This document shows positions 32,782 through 44,447 of a stretch of DNA of 64,000 nucleotides, piece after piece; the stretch's first letter is position 1, and each line of letters opens with the position of its first letter. Origin of the DNA: Hexactinellida sp. DTS-2022. Lineage: Eukaryota; Porifera; Hexactinellida. Location of the stretch: contig JAPNXP010000016.1 in NCBI GenBank assembly GCA_028753945.1, positions 248,001-312,000 on the forward strand, read 5' to 3'. The position numbers were made by a program, and so were the translations under genes. A model generated the notes under the pieces. That model had not been told where the DNA came from. It worked only from the letters and a program-made list of their open reading frames with translations, and ran no database searches.

Positions 32782-35767
32782 CTAGGATATAACACACCCT
32801 GACTGGGTCTTCGGGACCTGCGGGAACTGAGGGGCTATGTCAGGCTCTGCGACTGGGGTAATCTCCTCGGAGGGAGAGGCGCCTTTGGGGACAGGGGCTG
32901 AGGGCGTGGCTCCTTTCTCTAAGTGATATGACGTCAATAATAAGTACAATAGTATTCGTACAGTCAACTCTCGTTATACGAAGTCAGAGGGACCCTCGGT
33001 TTATTTCTATTTAAGCGGAAATAAACTAAAGCAGACCTCGTTAATAGGACAGTCTAAATTTGTTCGAATTAACCGGAGTCACATGCATAGATTAGTATAG
33101 GCTAGGTGAATTACACATTGTTCTCCTTAACCGTAATTCGTTATATCCACGAGAATTTACCGACAGTAATTAATGAATTTTTACTAAGTCCTGTTTTTAA
33201 GAAATCTTAGTTAACTTGCATACCTTCACTCGGAACCGCAGATTTGAAGTTATTATAAGCTTGTGGTGTCCACAGCTCTGACATGTCTGGGAGAGAGAAC
33301 TCTTCTGGCTTAGCTAAGCCGAACGTGTCTTGGTACTCGGGGGGAAGGGCAGCCTCTGGGATCTTGTGATGGTATCTGAATTATTATTATTATTACTATT
33401 ATTATTATTATTACACAGTAAAACCTTTTAACAACAGCCACCCAAGGGATTGGCCAAAATGGCCGTTATAGACTGGCCATACTTTTATAGTTCCTTATGG
33501 CACGTCACACCTTTTGAATAGTCAAAAAGCGTATATGTCTGTTCGTAAGCGTTTTATAAGGACGTACATGAATCCGTTCTCATGGTTGGCTTTCTCTAGG
33601 AACCTGACAATCATTGGTCCTAGCTTTTGATAGAACGGATGTCTGTCCGGTCTGGCAGCCTGTCCGGGCCCCTGAGCAGTGGCGTACTCCCTGCAGAGCT
33701 TTCCAGACTTGTCGTACACTACACACCAGAACTCAGTCACACCAACAAGGGGCGATATGTAACGCAAAATTCAAGGAATCTAGTCCCTACCCCTTGGAAG
33801 CGTTACAACAACAACAACAACAACTCACAAGATTTGCTCATCTGCAGAACAGCAATAGCATCTCCACACTTATCCTCGCTCAGCAGCTGTTGTCCCCAGA
33901 AGCACTGACCCTACAGCAGGCACGTAGCTAGAGTATGTAATTCAGGGGGGCAAGTTTTATGTTGGGGGGGCAAGTGCAGGGAGTCGGGGGGGCAAGGGGG
34001 GGACGAATCACTCTATTTACTATAACAACACTTCCTAAATTCTCTTGGGAGGGGGGGGCGAGAAGTACTTTTGGGGGGGGGGGGGGGGGCGCTGCCCCCC
34101 GTGGCAACGTGGCAACGTGCCTGCCCTACAGACCGCACAGCTAAAACGCTAACCCTCCGGTATAAAGCCCGACTCACGTAGCTCTGGTAGAACAGCGCCT
34201 TTAGAGACAGGTAAGATCTCCATTTCCCTACCAGCACTTTGTCCAGTGTCTCCAGGGAATAAGCTAGGAATAACAGCTGTAACTAGCAACAGAAATGCTC
34301 AATTGGAATCTGTGCAAGTACCTGCGTTATCAAACATCTTGTGTGTGTCCAGAGAGAGTGCTAGGACTATGGATGGTTTGTGTCCCAACTCGAGGGCTCT
34401 GGCCAGCGTTATTTCCTGAGCCTCAGCCTAGTATACCGTAATATAATACGAAACAATGACAACGGATGTGCATATATGAAAGTCTATAAGAACAAACTTG
34501 GCATTGCAATAGGTACGAGTCTATGACTCTTATATCGAGATCGGTTGCTTTCTCGATCTGTGCGGGCAGCTGTCCCTGCTGCTCCTTAGCACACAAGAAT
34601 ATGCCGGCAGCGAGCTTGAGGGCAGAGTGCACTTCTTTAGCCTCGTCCATGGTTATGCTAAACAACCAGAGAAAGTCATAGATAGAACTGACGGCATTGT
34701 TTATAGTTATCCTCTGTTATAAGCCATATCTAACTTAAATAAGTCTAAGGGATTTACTTCAATATAAGCGGAATAAAATAAACTACTTTATCCTTATTTG
34801 AAAATATATATAAATTCGTTTAAGTGGGTATTTCGTAATATCCGACTTCGTTATAACGGGAGTTTACATACTTATATAAAACCAGTTTTCACAAAAGGCA
34901 GGTGACCTTGTTAGTCCCCAGAAAACTGGCCGATATGTAAGTGTTTAATTTCCCAAATAATTAGGTCAAGTAGGAATGTGGCAATTGTCTGACCTGTCAC
35001 TAGCGGAGAGCCTAGCCGCGTGCTTGGTGTACCAAAGCGCGAGGTTAACCAGCACACTGATGACCTCGAACTGAGCGTCCGCGTGTACAGAGGGGGTCTT
35101 GCCGCCCATGCTGTTGGTCCATTTGAAAGTGGTGACTGTCCGCAGTTTGGAGTCTGAGCTGGCGGCGGATTCGGCTGGAGGGGCGATGAGTCCTCTGAGG
35201 AGACACAGGTAGCTCATCGCGGCTTCTTTCACTTCGTCTGGAAGCGAGGTGTGGCTCGAGACAAGTGTCACGAAGCGAGCACGCGTTACCTTCAGCTCTC
35301 TACAATAACAAGTGATGGCAGAGTGTTCGCTTAATAGGAATGGCTTTAATTTAGCAATATTCGTCTATGTAGCAAGCTGTTTTCAGTCCTCAAGCGAGCA
35401 TTTAATGTTAATTCAATTTCACTAATAGCAAACACATTTCGAAAAAATGTGACTTGCTAAAATTGTTGCAAGAATGTGGCAGGGGTCTATCTACTGAGGT
35501 GGGGGGATGCTTCCCCCCCCCCCCCCACCCCCCCCAAATTTAATATCCTAGATAGAACCCTGTGTGGCTAAAACGTTTGCAAAACATTTGCGGATCATAA
35601 ATAGGCCCAGATTGCGACATAAATCCAGGAAACAAGTGTGCAAACACGATATAAACTAATTACCCAACAATCTTGTTCGAATCTCCGCCGCAAGAGGCCC
35701 TCTTCAGATCATCGAACTTAACAGGAACTGTGTTCTTAAGAGAGTTTCTGTGGAACCAGTGTGCCAT
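32782..35767 (-). CDS. BROX: BROX, BRO1-domain protein with a CAAX box
   Basis: BRO1-domain protein; family members bind ESCRT-III CHMP subunits, and human BROX acts at the nuclear envelope. Nine exons in phase: 35664-35767, 34994-35299, 34498-34657, 34322-34427, 34178-34263, 33829-33910, 33568-33718, 33224-33375 and 32782-32918, total 1284 nt (427 aa; human 411). It starts MAHWFHRNSLKNTVPV, very like human BROX. NLALWYTKHAARL, MDEAKEVHSALKLAAGIF, HENGFIYHHKIPEA and LWTPQAYNNF are further family landmarks. The last four residues are CVIS, a farnesylation-type CAAX box that separates BROX from ALIX and HD-PTP. The start is 168 bp after the CFAP96 stop, with TTTGCTAG 8 bases before the ATG. Intron 5 contains a hAT MITE inserted in its 3' splice site. 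Confidence 0.95.
33376..33415. repeat. (ATT)n microsatellite
   Basis: Imperfect TTA/ATT run directly upstream of BROX exon 8 on the minus strand. Confidence 0.8.
33917..34123. mobile_element. hAT MITE in the 3' splice site of BROX intron 5
   Basis: Ends CAGGCACGTAGC and ACGTGCCTG, flanked by perfect 8-bp copies CCCTACAG (33909-33916 and 34124-34131). On the minus strand each copy reads CTGTAGGG and so carries a splice acceptor. The interior is rich in G runs. Confidence 0.85.
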
Positions 35768-35935
35768 TAAGAAGCTAGCAAAGCAACAGGAAGTGGTAAT
35801 CAGGTGCAAATGGAATGTATGGGCATTGGGCACAATTGAATAAAAAGATATTATAGCATATGATTAATGTGTAAATATGATGTGAAATTTCGCGATAAAT
35901 ACGCTATAAGAGACTGGGTAGCAAGCAGTACAGAG

Positions 35936-38900
35936 TCAGTGACTCATCACAGACTGAACTTTACGGAAATTGTGAACATTAACAGTCTTCATTACATTCT
36001 GACTGACGAGCGAGTTGCTAGTCATGGATTTGGGACCTGCTGAAGGGTGGAATATGATCCTCTTTGTGGGGTCTTTTCGCGTTTTCGCCTCTTGATAGAG
36101 GTCCTCTGAGTGGGAAGGGTAGTTGTCGAATGTTCCTGCTTTTGATCCGCCGATATATTTCGCGGGAGTTGATGGTAAGAATGGCTTTGGTCGCAGCTTT
36201 TCGCTCGGTTTGTACTCTGTCTCTGGCGGATGTGATTTATCCTATTCGCGAAAATACAATAGAAGCCGGTTTTAACGTAGCCCTCGTGATTGGGAACATG
36301 ATAACTGATACTTACTACTTTATAAACTTGTTAAAAAATAAATAAGTAAAGCCGAAATAACTATATAACCGAATTCTAGTGTATTTAAAGAGAGCATTTG
36401 CGTCACATATAATCAACATTTCAGCACTAACAACCGTTAAACGTCACATAAAGCAATTCCTATAAGTTATTCTTCCCCTGTGTCACACTTTTTCCCCATT
36501 TCCCATTTTGTAATACAAAAAGAATGGTCTGAAGTGTTACGTAACGTTCGAATGGGCCTAGAGAATAAGAACATACCTGTCTGTAAGAGTTTGTATCGAA
36601 GAGAGTCTGCGGATGGTTAAACAACTTGAAAGCCTGTCCCTTCAGCTTAGATTTATGATCCGCCATTTCCTTTGACCGCAGCTGTCGCGCCGCCTCATAA
36701 TCAGACTCCATGTACTTGAACTCAGCGCCAATCGTCACGCCCACGTATCCGTAGCCCGTCCCTATCTTGCCCGGGGTAACCTGGAAGTTCTTACCCGGCG
36801 CGCTATAGGAAGCTTTCGAACGAGCAGCGCCTAGAAAATAGATTACGTAGTATAATAATTAATAACACAAAAATAAATATCAAAATCTTTCTATGATTTC
36901 TGAACAAATAAATTATACAACCATTCTAGAGTAATATAGCCGTAGGAAATAACAAGCCATTGGGCCGTTCAGAAAACGTGACTTTCAGGGAATTTTGATT
37001 TACGTAACATTTTAACGCCCATATCAGTGGTGTCAATTGGTAACTATGCAAATACCCTGGAATGCCTCTATCTTTCCAGAGAAAGTACCGCTACCAGTTC
37101 CGGAATACTTGGCAGAGGGGTTTGAAGGCATGAATGGCTTTTCGGTTATTTGTTTTTTCTTCTCCTTCAGACGGTCCTGTCTCCTGCGCTTTATAGGATC
37201 CGCATGCGCCTCTCCCTGCATTATGCGGTCGAATTTTTCCGCGAAATATCCCGCTTGTGTCGAGGTACGTATCTTCGAACCTATACAGTGATAGGAATAA
37301 TGTTGGGATTTGTCCAACCCAAGATCAATTTTTGACGGACAGTGGACAAAACCCGGTTAAAACCGAATAAACCTCAATGAAACCTTGACGTAGTGTCGAA
37401 GAATATAATTGATGTTGTATTTATCCAATATAATAATACGTGTTTAAAGTTTATTAAACATTCGTATGGTTATGGAATTATTAAAATACAGTAGTATGCC
37501 AGAATGACTCGCATGCTAGAATGACACAAACCATGGATATTCACTATCTATGCTAGAATTTTGATAGGATTGAATTATAACAATATAACTATGGTTATTG
37601 AAATGAATCTTACTATATGTATGCCTTAATTTAAATACCGAATAATCGGTGTTAATACCTATCTTAATGTCTTAATTTTAAACATACTTTTGCTTTTTCT
37701 ATCAGCGAATATTGGTTTTAAAATAATGAAATCAAATACGAAATCTTAGAATTCATTAAAACAAGTAGTACAGGTAAACCTCCCAAAGCGGCACCTCCGA
37801 GTAGCGGCAACCTCCGAGAAGCGGCACAAAATCATTCTCCCGATGGGTGCCGCTTTGGGAGTTTTACCTTACGAGCAACCTCCCAAAGCGGCAACCTCCG
37901 AGAAGCGGCACAAAATCATTCTCCCGATGGGTGCCGCTTTGGGAGTTTTACCTTACGAGCAACCTCCCAAAGCGGCAACCTCCGAGAAGCGGCACAAAAT
38001 CATTCTCCCGATGGGTGCCGCTTTGGGAGTTTTACCTTACGAGCAACCTCCCAAAGCGGCAACCTCCGAGAAGCGGCACAAAATCATTCTCCCGATGGGC
38101 GCCGCTTTGGGAGGTTTACCTGTATACCTGTAATGCTATTTTAAAATTTAAAGATAAAGAAGCCATAACAAAAAGTGAAATGTAATTGTCTGAATGAACT
38201 GAGAAACCTGTGAAGTTCTAACAGTCATTAGATGATTAGTAGAGCGTGTCATTCTAGCATAGATAGTGAATATCCATGGTTTGTGTCATCCTAGCATGCG
38301 AGTCATTCTGGCATACAACAGTACTCTTGTATGCAGTTTACTTACCTCTATTACTACTGCCATAATTAACCATGGATACTTACTATCCATGACGGTTTAC
38401 TTGCCGTCTTTGCAATGGCTTCAAAGTTTATACTTCTTATTGCACACCTATACTTACAAAGGGTTCACATCTCAACTTCTAATTTTACTATCATAATCTG
38501 GCATTAGCTTAAATATATTGGGCCATAATGGCATTTTCCAATTAGAATTTGAGATGTGAATCCTTATAAGTGCAGATGTGCTGCCATCATCCAACAATTT
38601 GGAAGTTTATACAGGCGCTTAAGTTAGAACAGGGAATGGTAGAATTGAAACAAATAAAATATCTAGTGGGAGAGAGACCAACAAAGCGTACAAATTGGCA
38701 ACACCATGAAGAGAAAATCAGGACTTAGTGAGGGACTACTTCAATCGTTCAATGATGGATTTTTACGTGGTATAGCGCATAACATGGGCTGGATTTGGAA
38801 TAATTTATTTAATTATTGTGCCAACATTTCCTTTCCTAATAATATACTATTCATATACTATTTCATTTCTTAAATAAACTACATACCTTGAGTTTATTCA

Positions 38901-39920
38901 TGTCTAAGTTTTCTTATCGACTTCATAATATCTTGTATCGAATTGCATTAATTGTCGAGTCTGGAAATGTCGGTATCCCAATAAGTATAAAGTGTGAAGC
39001 CATAGCAAAGACAATAAGTAAACCGTGATGGATATAAAGTATCCATGGTTAATTATGGTTATAGTAATAGAGGTATTAAGTAATCGTAATACAAACAGTA
39101 GTAAGCTTATATTTTGTTATATGGAGATAAGGGTGTCAGGAGCTAGAATTATAATACTATAATGTTAGCAACATGCATATTATATTGCTATACGTAATAG
39201 TATTGATGATTATATGACTATGGGTAGTGACCTTTTCTATAAAAGAAAATACACATATTTTAACTATTTAAGGTTTTGACCAGTTTTGTCCAATTTTTAA
39301 GTTTTGGACAGGGCGGTTTAACCCGGTTTAAACCACCTTGCTTTAACCACTTGGCCAGGGTTTTTTAAGGCCGATCTTGGTGTAAATTTTGCACCAAGAT
39401 TTTTGGAGTTACACCACGATTATGGGTCGGCCGCGGCCGCTGCAGTTTTGAGTTACACCAAGGCCGCGCTGAGTTACATCAAGGTCTCAACCTTAAAAAA
39501 ACCCCTGCACTTGGCCAAACCTACCAACCCTGATAGGAATTCAGATAAATGTATTTTTATCAGGGGCGTCGATTGCAGAAATATTGAGGGACGAAATAAG
39601 TTTGACAGACCCGGGAAAATTTTGGAGAGGAGAGCGAATTGATACTTTTGACCCCATTGAACAAATTATTAGAGGGGGCGAAAAATACTCTCTCCCATTT
39701 TGATTTTGCGAGGGTCGATTGCTTGCCCATGATATAAGTCAATTATTTTACACCCTGACAACCGAATGTTACCTGGAATTTGCAACGGCTTCAACCCCTT
39801 GTCCTGCGGGGGCTTCCCCCTGAACACGGTCTCCTTCTTCCCATACGGGTCTGATATCGTCGTATAGCCCGGTTCTGAGAATAGTCCGATCCGTTCCATA
39901 GCTCGCTTTTCGTTTGTCAT
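35936..39920 (-). CDS. CFAP96: CFAP96 (C4orf47-like) ciliary microtubule protein
   Basis: Member of the UPF0602/C4orf47 family, now named CFAP96, associated with cilia and centrosomal microtubules. Four exons in phase: 39773-39920, 37056-37280, 36577-36830 and 35936-36241, total 933 nt (310 aa; human about 309). Conserved points are MERIGLFSEPGY at the start, STQAGYFAEKFDRI, APGKNFQVTPGKIGTGYGY in the middle, FKLFNHPQTLFDTN, and SKAGTFDNYPSHSEDLY with IIFHPSAGPKSM near the end. Another ATG seven codons downstream (MERIG) is possible; I chose the first because it is open back to an ATTAG acceptor one base before. Intron 1 (2.5 kb) holds two large inverted-repeat elements and a tandem MITE array. 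Presence of the gene supports a host with motile cilia. Confidence 0.93.
37489..38321. mobile_element. TA-flanked inverted-repeat element with long arms
   Basis: Arms of about 75 bp: left CAGTAGTATGCCAGAATGAC to about 37562, right the inverted copy from about 38248 ending GGCATACAACAG, with TA on both sides. It holds the nested tandem MITE at 37771-38122. No coding signal. Confidence 0.8.
37771..38122. repeat. Tandemly amplified MITE, 84-bp unit
   Basis: Outer ends CAGGTAAACCTCCCAAAGCG and its inverted form, flanked by TA. Inside, an 84-bp unit is repeated about three times. Each unit contains inverted element-end sequence (GCCGCTTTGGGAG and CTCCCAAAGCGGC). Because 84 is a multiple of three, the repeat gives open frames that look like a repetitive protein but are not genes. 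Confidence 0.85.
38330..39100. mobile_element. Inverted-repeat element of the same superfamily
   Basis: Left arm near 38336-38420 (GCAGTTTACTTACCTCTATT, CATAATTAACCATGGATAC) returns inverted near 38990-39090 (GTATCCATGGTTAATTATGG, GTAATAGAGG). Exact ends are uncertain. It lies in CFAP96 intron 1, next to the element ending at 38321. Confidence 0.6.
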
Positions 39921-39939
39921 TCTAATTTCACGAACTACA

Positions 39940-42730
39940 GTACTTCTCGTTAATAGCAACACCAGGGGAAGGTCGAAATACATATGTTCGTATTAACCGG
40001 AATCACTTGCATGCATTTGTATAGGGAAATTAAACCTTGTACTCCTTATTCCAGTTCGTATTAACGAGAATCCACGTTAAATTAACCTTACATTAGAAAC
40101 TGGATATAATCAAGGAATTATCCAGGAGCGCGAGATGTGAGTATGATTTTTGGAAAATATTTATTAGGAGCGCGAAAATTTGGAACCTTCTCCTATTCCG
40201 CAACATAAATTGTGATTTAGGCCTATGAAAGTTGGATCAATTAGGAGAGTATTGATGATTGGCTGTATAATACGTACAGTTTATATAATCCCTCTTTAAT
40301 TAAAAAACAAAACTATTTTACTTCCAGGCTTTAAAGAGAATATAAATTAGTTGGTTAATTGCAGTTAGTAACAAGTGCATTGTAAATAATAATTTTAAAC
40401 AAGTTACAGTCAGTAAATAATTCAGTACATAACATAACTCTAATTCTGGTTGACAACAAGCAATGAGAATGGAATGTAAGTTAGATCTACGGAATACAGT
40501 TGGAAAAGCTTCTGAAAGGAAAGTTAGTGAATAGTGTGTGTGTTGAGAGCTGAAGACTTCTCTTACGACAAGATTTGTAGCTGTAAATAAACGCGAGTTG
40601 TTTGCTGTTAATACAACCGCGGATATTCCTATAAAATGAATTACAGTAGAATCTCGTTAATACTTCACCAAGGGACCGTCAAAATGTCTACTCATCCGAA
40701 ATTTGTACTAACCGGTGGAATCTATGTTATTAAAACTCGATTGTTGTGTTTGTTTGTGTGTTTGTTCGTCCGGATTGTATTAAAGGGATAGGGAAAATAA
40801 ACCGTATTTATAATTGAGATAGACACTAACTTTCAAATGTTATAATAGGAAACAAGTAAGTGAACCTAGTTATTACGAACACGGTTAATACGAATTTCCG
40901 GATAAGACAAACAAACAGTTCCACAAAATCAGGTCCCTACAATGTCTATTCAATGGATATTACTTCGGAAAAATACGAACTCCGGGTAAAGCGAACAAAT
41001 TTTAACTATCCGTTGATGTTCGTATTAACGAAGTTCTAATATATGTTGATTACGAATTCGCATTTATAAATTTATATTATGAATATTTATTATTGTTGTT
41101 TACAGAAATAGGTAAACAAATTAATGAAAGTTGAAAAACAACCTAGAGTCCTAGAGGCTACCTTCCAACATAGCTGCCATCCGTACAGGGATTTTAACCA
41201 TTTTGGCTGTTATGTACAGGCGTACAGGGATTTATTGCATTTGCGGAGGGATTTTAGTTAGGGCACAATTTGTGATTGTGAGTCTAGTAATAAATGTAGC
41301 ATTAAACACTTCCTATCCTTTTCGAAGTAATTTTATATTTATGCCAACCTTAATAAATATAAATAACATAATAGTATCACTTGCCATGCATTCTGCGTTA
41401 ACTACATAATGCAATATCTTGGTTAATGTAATTCCTCTTAAAATAAGTAAGTATAGGTAGGGAAGAGGGAGCGCAGTGAGCAAAAAAAAACTTTCGATGT
41501 CCAGGGATTTTGGTAAATGTACGTGTACAGGGGGAAATTGGATCCCCGTACAGGGATATGACTCAAATAGACTGGTAGATATGTTCCAACGGTTATCATA
41601 GGTAAACAAGACTCAATAATTTCCACTTTAATTTGTACATTCACCAACATTTCAATAGAAGTACACACTGAATTGGTTTTCTATATGATGAGAATCATGA
41701 ATTAGGATATCAGGGTAAAAAAATTTCAAAATTATTGTAATTTCGAGTTTTTTTGAGCTGTTAACCAAATTAACTAGATAATGAGCACATTAAATATTTG
41801 TTTCTGTTTACCAAAAAATGTTTCGAATTAAGAAAGCTTGAATGCAGTTTTGAATTAAAAATGTCAGAATTTCTCTTGCTGACGAATTTTGTAAACAATC
41901 CCACAATTAGTTGTTAACTTATAGTCACATTAAAATTTGTGCCACACGAGCCACAAGTAGCACATGGCAGGAATATGCAGACCACTTTGGAACTGTCGAC
42001 TAAAGATGCTCCCAAACATTTAGTATAACAAGTTATTAACCAAACTTGAAAATACTATATTTCTGACTAGTTTTGATAAGACACACATGAAGTACGCAAC
42101 ATATTTCCGACATGAACCATTTGTGGCACAAATTATTGATTTTTACGAATACTTTTGGTAGGTGAGGGTATGCTGAAAAATTTCGCATTAGTAAATTTCT
42201 AATATGAATATTAATTGTTTTTGTTCACAAAAATATGCAAACAAATTAATGAACATTCAAATGAACTTAGAGGCTAACTACCAACTGGGTTTTTGTTTGT
42301 TTGTTTGTTTGTTTGTTTGTTGGGATTGTATTAAAGTGTTAAACCGTACGTAAACCGCATTTATAATTGAGATATAGATTAACTTCCTAATGTTATAATA
42401 GGTTCCCTTGGAAAATACGATATAATAGATTCCCTTGGAAAATACGATATAGTAGTTTGTGGTTGTTAAGTGGAAAGAACTAATAATAGGGAATATTTTA
42501 ATCAATAAATTGAGACCGCGTAGCGGTTGAGTGATTCGTAATGAAGCGAAAGGATCCTTTGTATTGAAAAGGCTTTGAAGGGACTGAAATAGTGTACGTA
42601 TTAACCGGAAATTCGCATTAACCGTGTTCGTATTAACGAGGTTCTACTGCAAATAAGTACAATATGTTTTAACATACTTTTTACTACAGTAGATTCCACT
42701 TAATAAGGAAAAGGTATTTACTGGGTTCTC
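39940..42730. other. Repeat-rich spacer between PTP4A-like and CFAP96
   Basis: Contains pogo-type MITE pieces (39940-40080, 40860-41040, 42590-42650), a (GTTT)n run at 42290-42320, and two related modules: 40745-40855 resembles 42289-42410, and 41045-41170 resembles 42180-42288. The last exon of the phosphatase should lie here. A possible one, 40487-40580, follows a good acceptor (TTTATTTACAG) in the right phase and encodes a basic CRKR tail, but it does not resemble known PRL ends. Confidence 0.4.
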
Positions 42731-42810
42731 GCATAATTTGTCAAACTACCCTCAGACCAAAAGTAACCCAACTAAGCGGAGAGTACTGTATTCGACTCGT
42801 AACGCCTTAC

Positions 42811-43764
42811 TTCCTCAACATATCCACGGTCTCCTTGGCAGTCAGGCCTCGCTCCATCAGCGCGAGAGCAGCCAGCAGCGGGCCCCTGCCCAGACCAGAC
42901 TTGCAGTGGATGCAGATGGCCTCCTTTGAGTTCACACTGGCATTGCTTGGCTTTATAAGCGTCCGTAGACTCTCAATTAGGCCCTCGGGAGGCACATCTC
43001 CATCCGGATAGTCGTAGTCCTACAATTAAATAAACCATAATCACCTCACTGAAGCTAGGAATTACTAACACCCTTGCTAATGATTTCAGGTACTGGCAAG
43101 GTCATGTTTCTAACAGCGAAAAAATCACTTTTTGGTCATTCATAGTTACGTAACGCAAAATTCCTAAAAGTAGACACCGCCTCCATATTTCACGCTTTTT
43201 GCCATTTTGTACAAAAAGGATGGTCTAGCACACATTAGTAATTAAACCCCTGAAAGCGTTACGTAACGTTTTAACGGCCCTTAAGTCGGGTATTATATTG
43301 AAAAGGTGTCGGCCGGTATAGTAAGTAACGCTTACTATCGCTACAACTAACCAGGAGGGTTATCCCTGCCTTCTTAAGAGGCTCGTCTGAGTAGGATAGC
43401 TCGCAGCAGCGGATCATAGTTGTGACGTCATTTTCTTTCAGCATCTGTAATAACAGTACAATAATAACTTACAGTAGACTCTCAGGAAAAAGGAATAGGC
43501 GAATGTCGGTTAAGGAGTATAAGGTTTAATCTCCTAGCCTATACAAACACTTACAAATGACTCCGGTTAATACGAATTCCGGATAATACAAACAAATTCG
43601 AACGTCCCTAGTGTTCGTATTAACAAGAGTCCAACTGTAATTTAAAACAATATTGCATACTAAGGACATACCGCAATGAAAGTGGGTAGAGTTGTGTCTG
43701 TGGGAGAGGGACACAGCAGGAAGCTGAGCTCCTTGTATTGGATGAGAGATTGATTGCAGCTCAT
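42811..43764 (-). CDS. PTP4A: PRL-type (PTP4A-like) tyrosine phosphatase, 3' end not resolved
   Basis: Dual-specificity phosphatase fold. Three exons in phase: 43672-43764, 43352-43444 and 42811-43019, giving 131 complete codons of the roughly 170 usual. The start MSCNQSLIQYKELSFLLCPSP parallels the PRL N-terminus. VTTMIRCCELSY corresponds to the PRL segment before the general-acid loop, which here reads DYDYPDGDVPP. The P-loop HCKSGLGRGP has the C-x5-R catalytic motif and the Gly-Pro that follows it in PRLs (HCVAGLGRAP). After LRK the frame leaves at a GTAAGG donor. No RRGA-type exon with a CAAX end was found downstream, so membrane prenylation cannot be shown. It is more diverged than vertebrate PRLs, and another small DSP is possible. 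Confidence 0.78.
43141..43272. mobile_element. MITE with GTTACGTAACG ends
   Basis: AGTTACGTAACGCAAAATTC at the left and GAAAGCGTTACGTAACGTTT at the right, followed by ACGGCCC. Pieces of the same family occur near 19590-19700, 21598, 32415-32445, 33760-33805, 36460-36555, 36963-37018 and 63605-63640. It lies in PTP4A intron 2. Confidence 0.6.
43472..43637. mobile_element. pogo-like MITE in PTP4A intron 1
   Basis: CAGTAGACTCTCAGGAAAAA at the left, TTAACAAGAGTCCAACTG at the right, with TA on both sides. It contains the CCGGTTAATACGAATTCCGG module. Confidence 0.7.
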
Positions 43765-44278
43765 TTTATAGTGTTAAGGTTGAGAATTTAGCCGTTTAAT
43801 TCTTCCGCCAGGGAAATTTTGCAGTAATTATAATCAGGGAGCGAAGCCTATGTAAAAGCACTTAAATAAATCCCTTACCCCCCTTACGCCATAATGCTGT
43901 GAAGATAAACGTTGGAAGGCATTATTTATACCATTTGAGTGCGCAAATAAATTAATTGAGTTCAATCTAACACTATAACGAAAGATGGAGCAATTTAGCA
44001 TAAGGATGTATGAAATTAATTAAACTATATGGTATCAGCTTAGCAGGTGCACAATTAAGTTGTAATTTGAAGAAAATGCTATGGACCAAAAGATAGCATT
44101 TTAGGCAGTCTGTTAGGAAAATCGAATATAAATTTAATTAATTAACAGTATAGTTCCTTGGTTCGAAATTCCGCACATATATACTAAAAGCAATGAATAT
44201 ATTTGCAATAAGTATAATGGCACCCATTAGATTAACTAATGGGCTTGAATAGAAGAAATACCTATTTCCAACCAAATA

Positions 44279-44447
44279 CAGTCAGGTCTGCTTATTGTGA
44301 ACATTTTCGTCTGCTTTATAATAAAAAATATATTGAACAAGCCCTATGGTCCTAAATAACAAATTACATAAGGTTTTCGCTAAATATGAAGTTTCTCAAT
44401 TATGTGCACGTTTTTGGTACCATACATATAATAAAATAACCTGGCTG
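44279..44447. mobile_element. TA-type MITE, CAGTCAGGT family, intact
   Basis: CAGTCAGGTCTGCTTATTGT at the left and AAAATAACCTGGCTG at the right, with TA on both sides. Confidence 0.7.

Noticed and set aside
37781..38110. CRISPR-like array
   Set aside because: Units are contiguous tandem repeats without unique spacers, and the context is an animal intron.
37843..38185. Two long plus-strand frames encoding a 28-residue repeat protein
   Set aside because: They are produced by the 84-bp tandem MITE array; open only because 84 is a multiple of three, and two frames are open at once.
40487..40580. Terminal exon of the PTP4A-like gene
   Set aside because: Phase and acceptor fit, and there is a basic CRKR stretch, but the peptide does not resemble PRL C-termini and lacks a CAAX box; mentioned only as a candidate.
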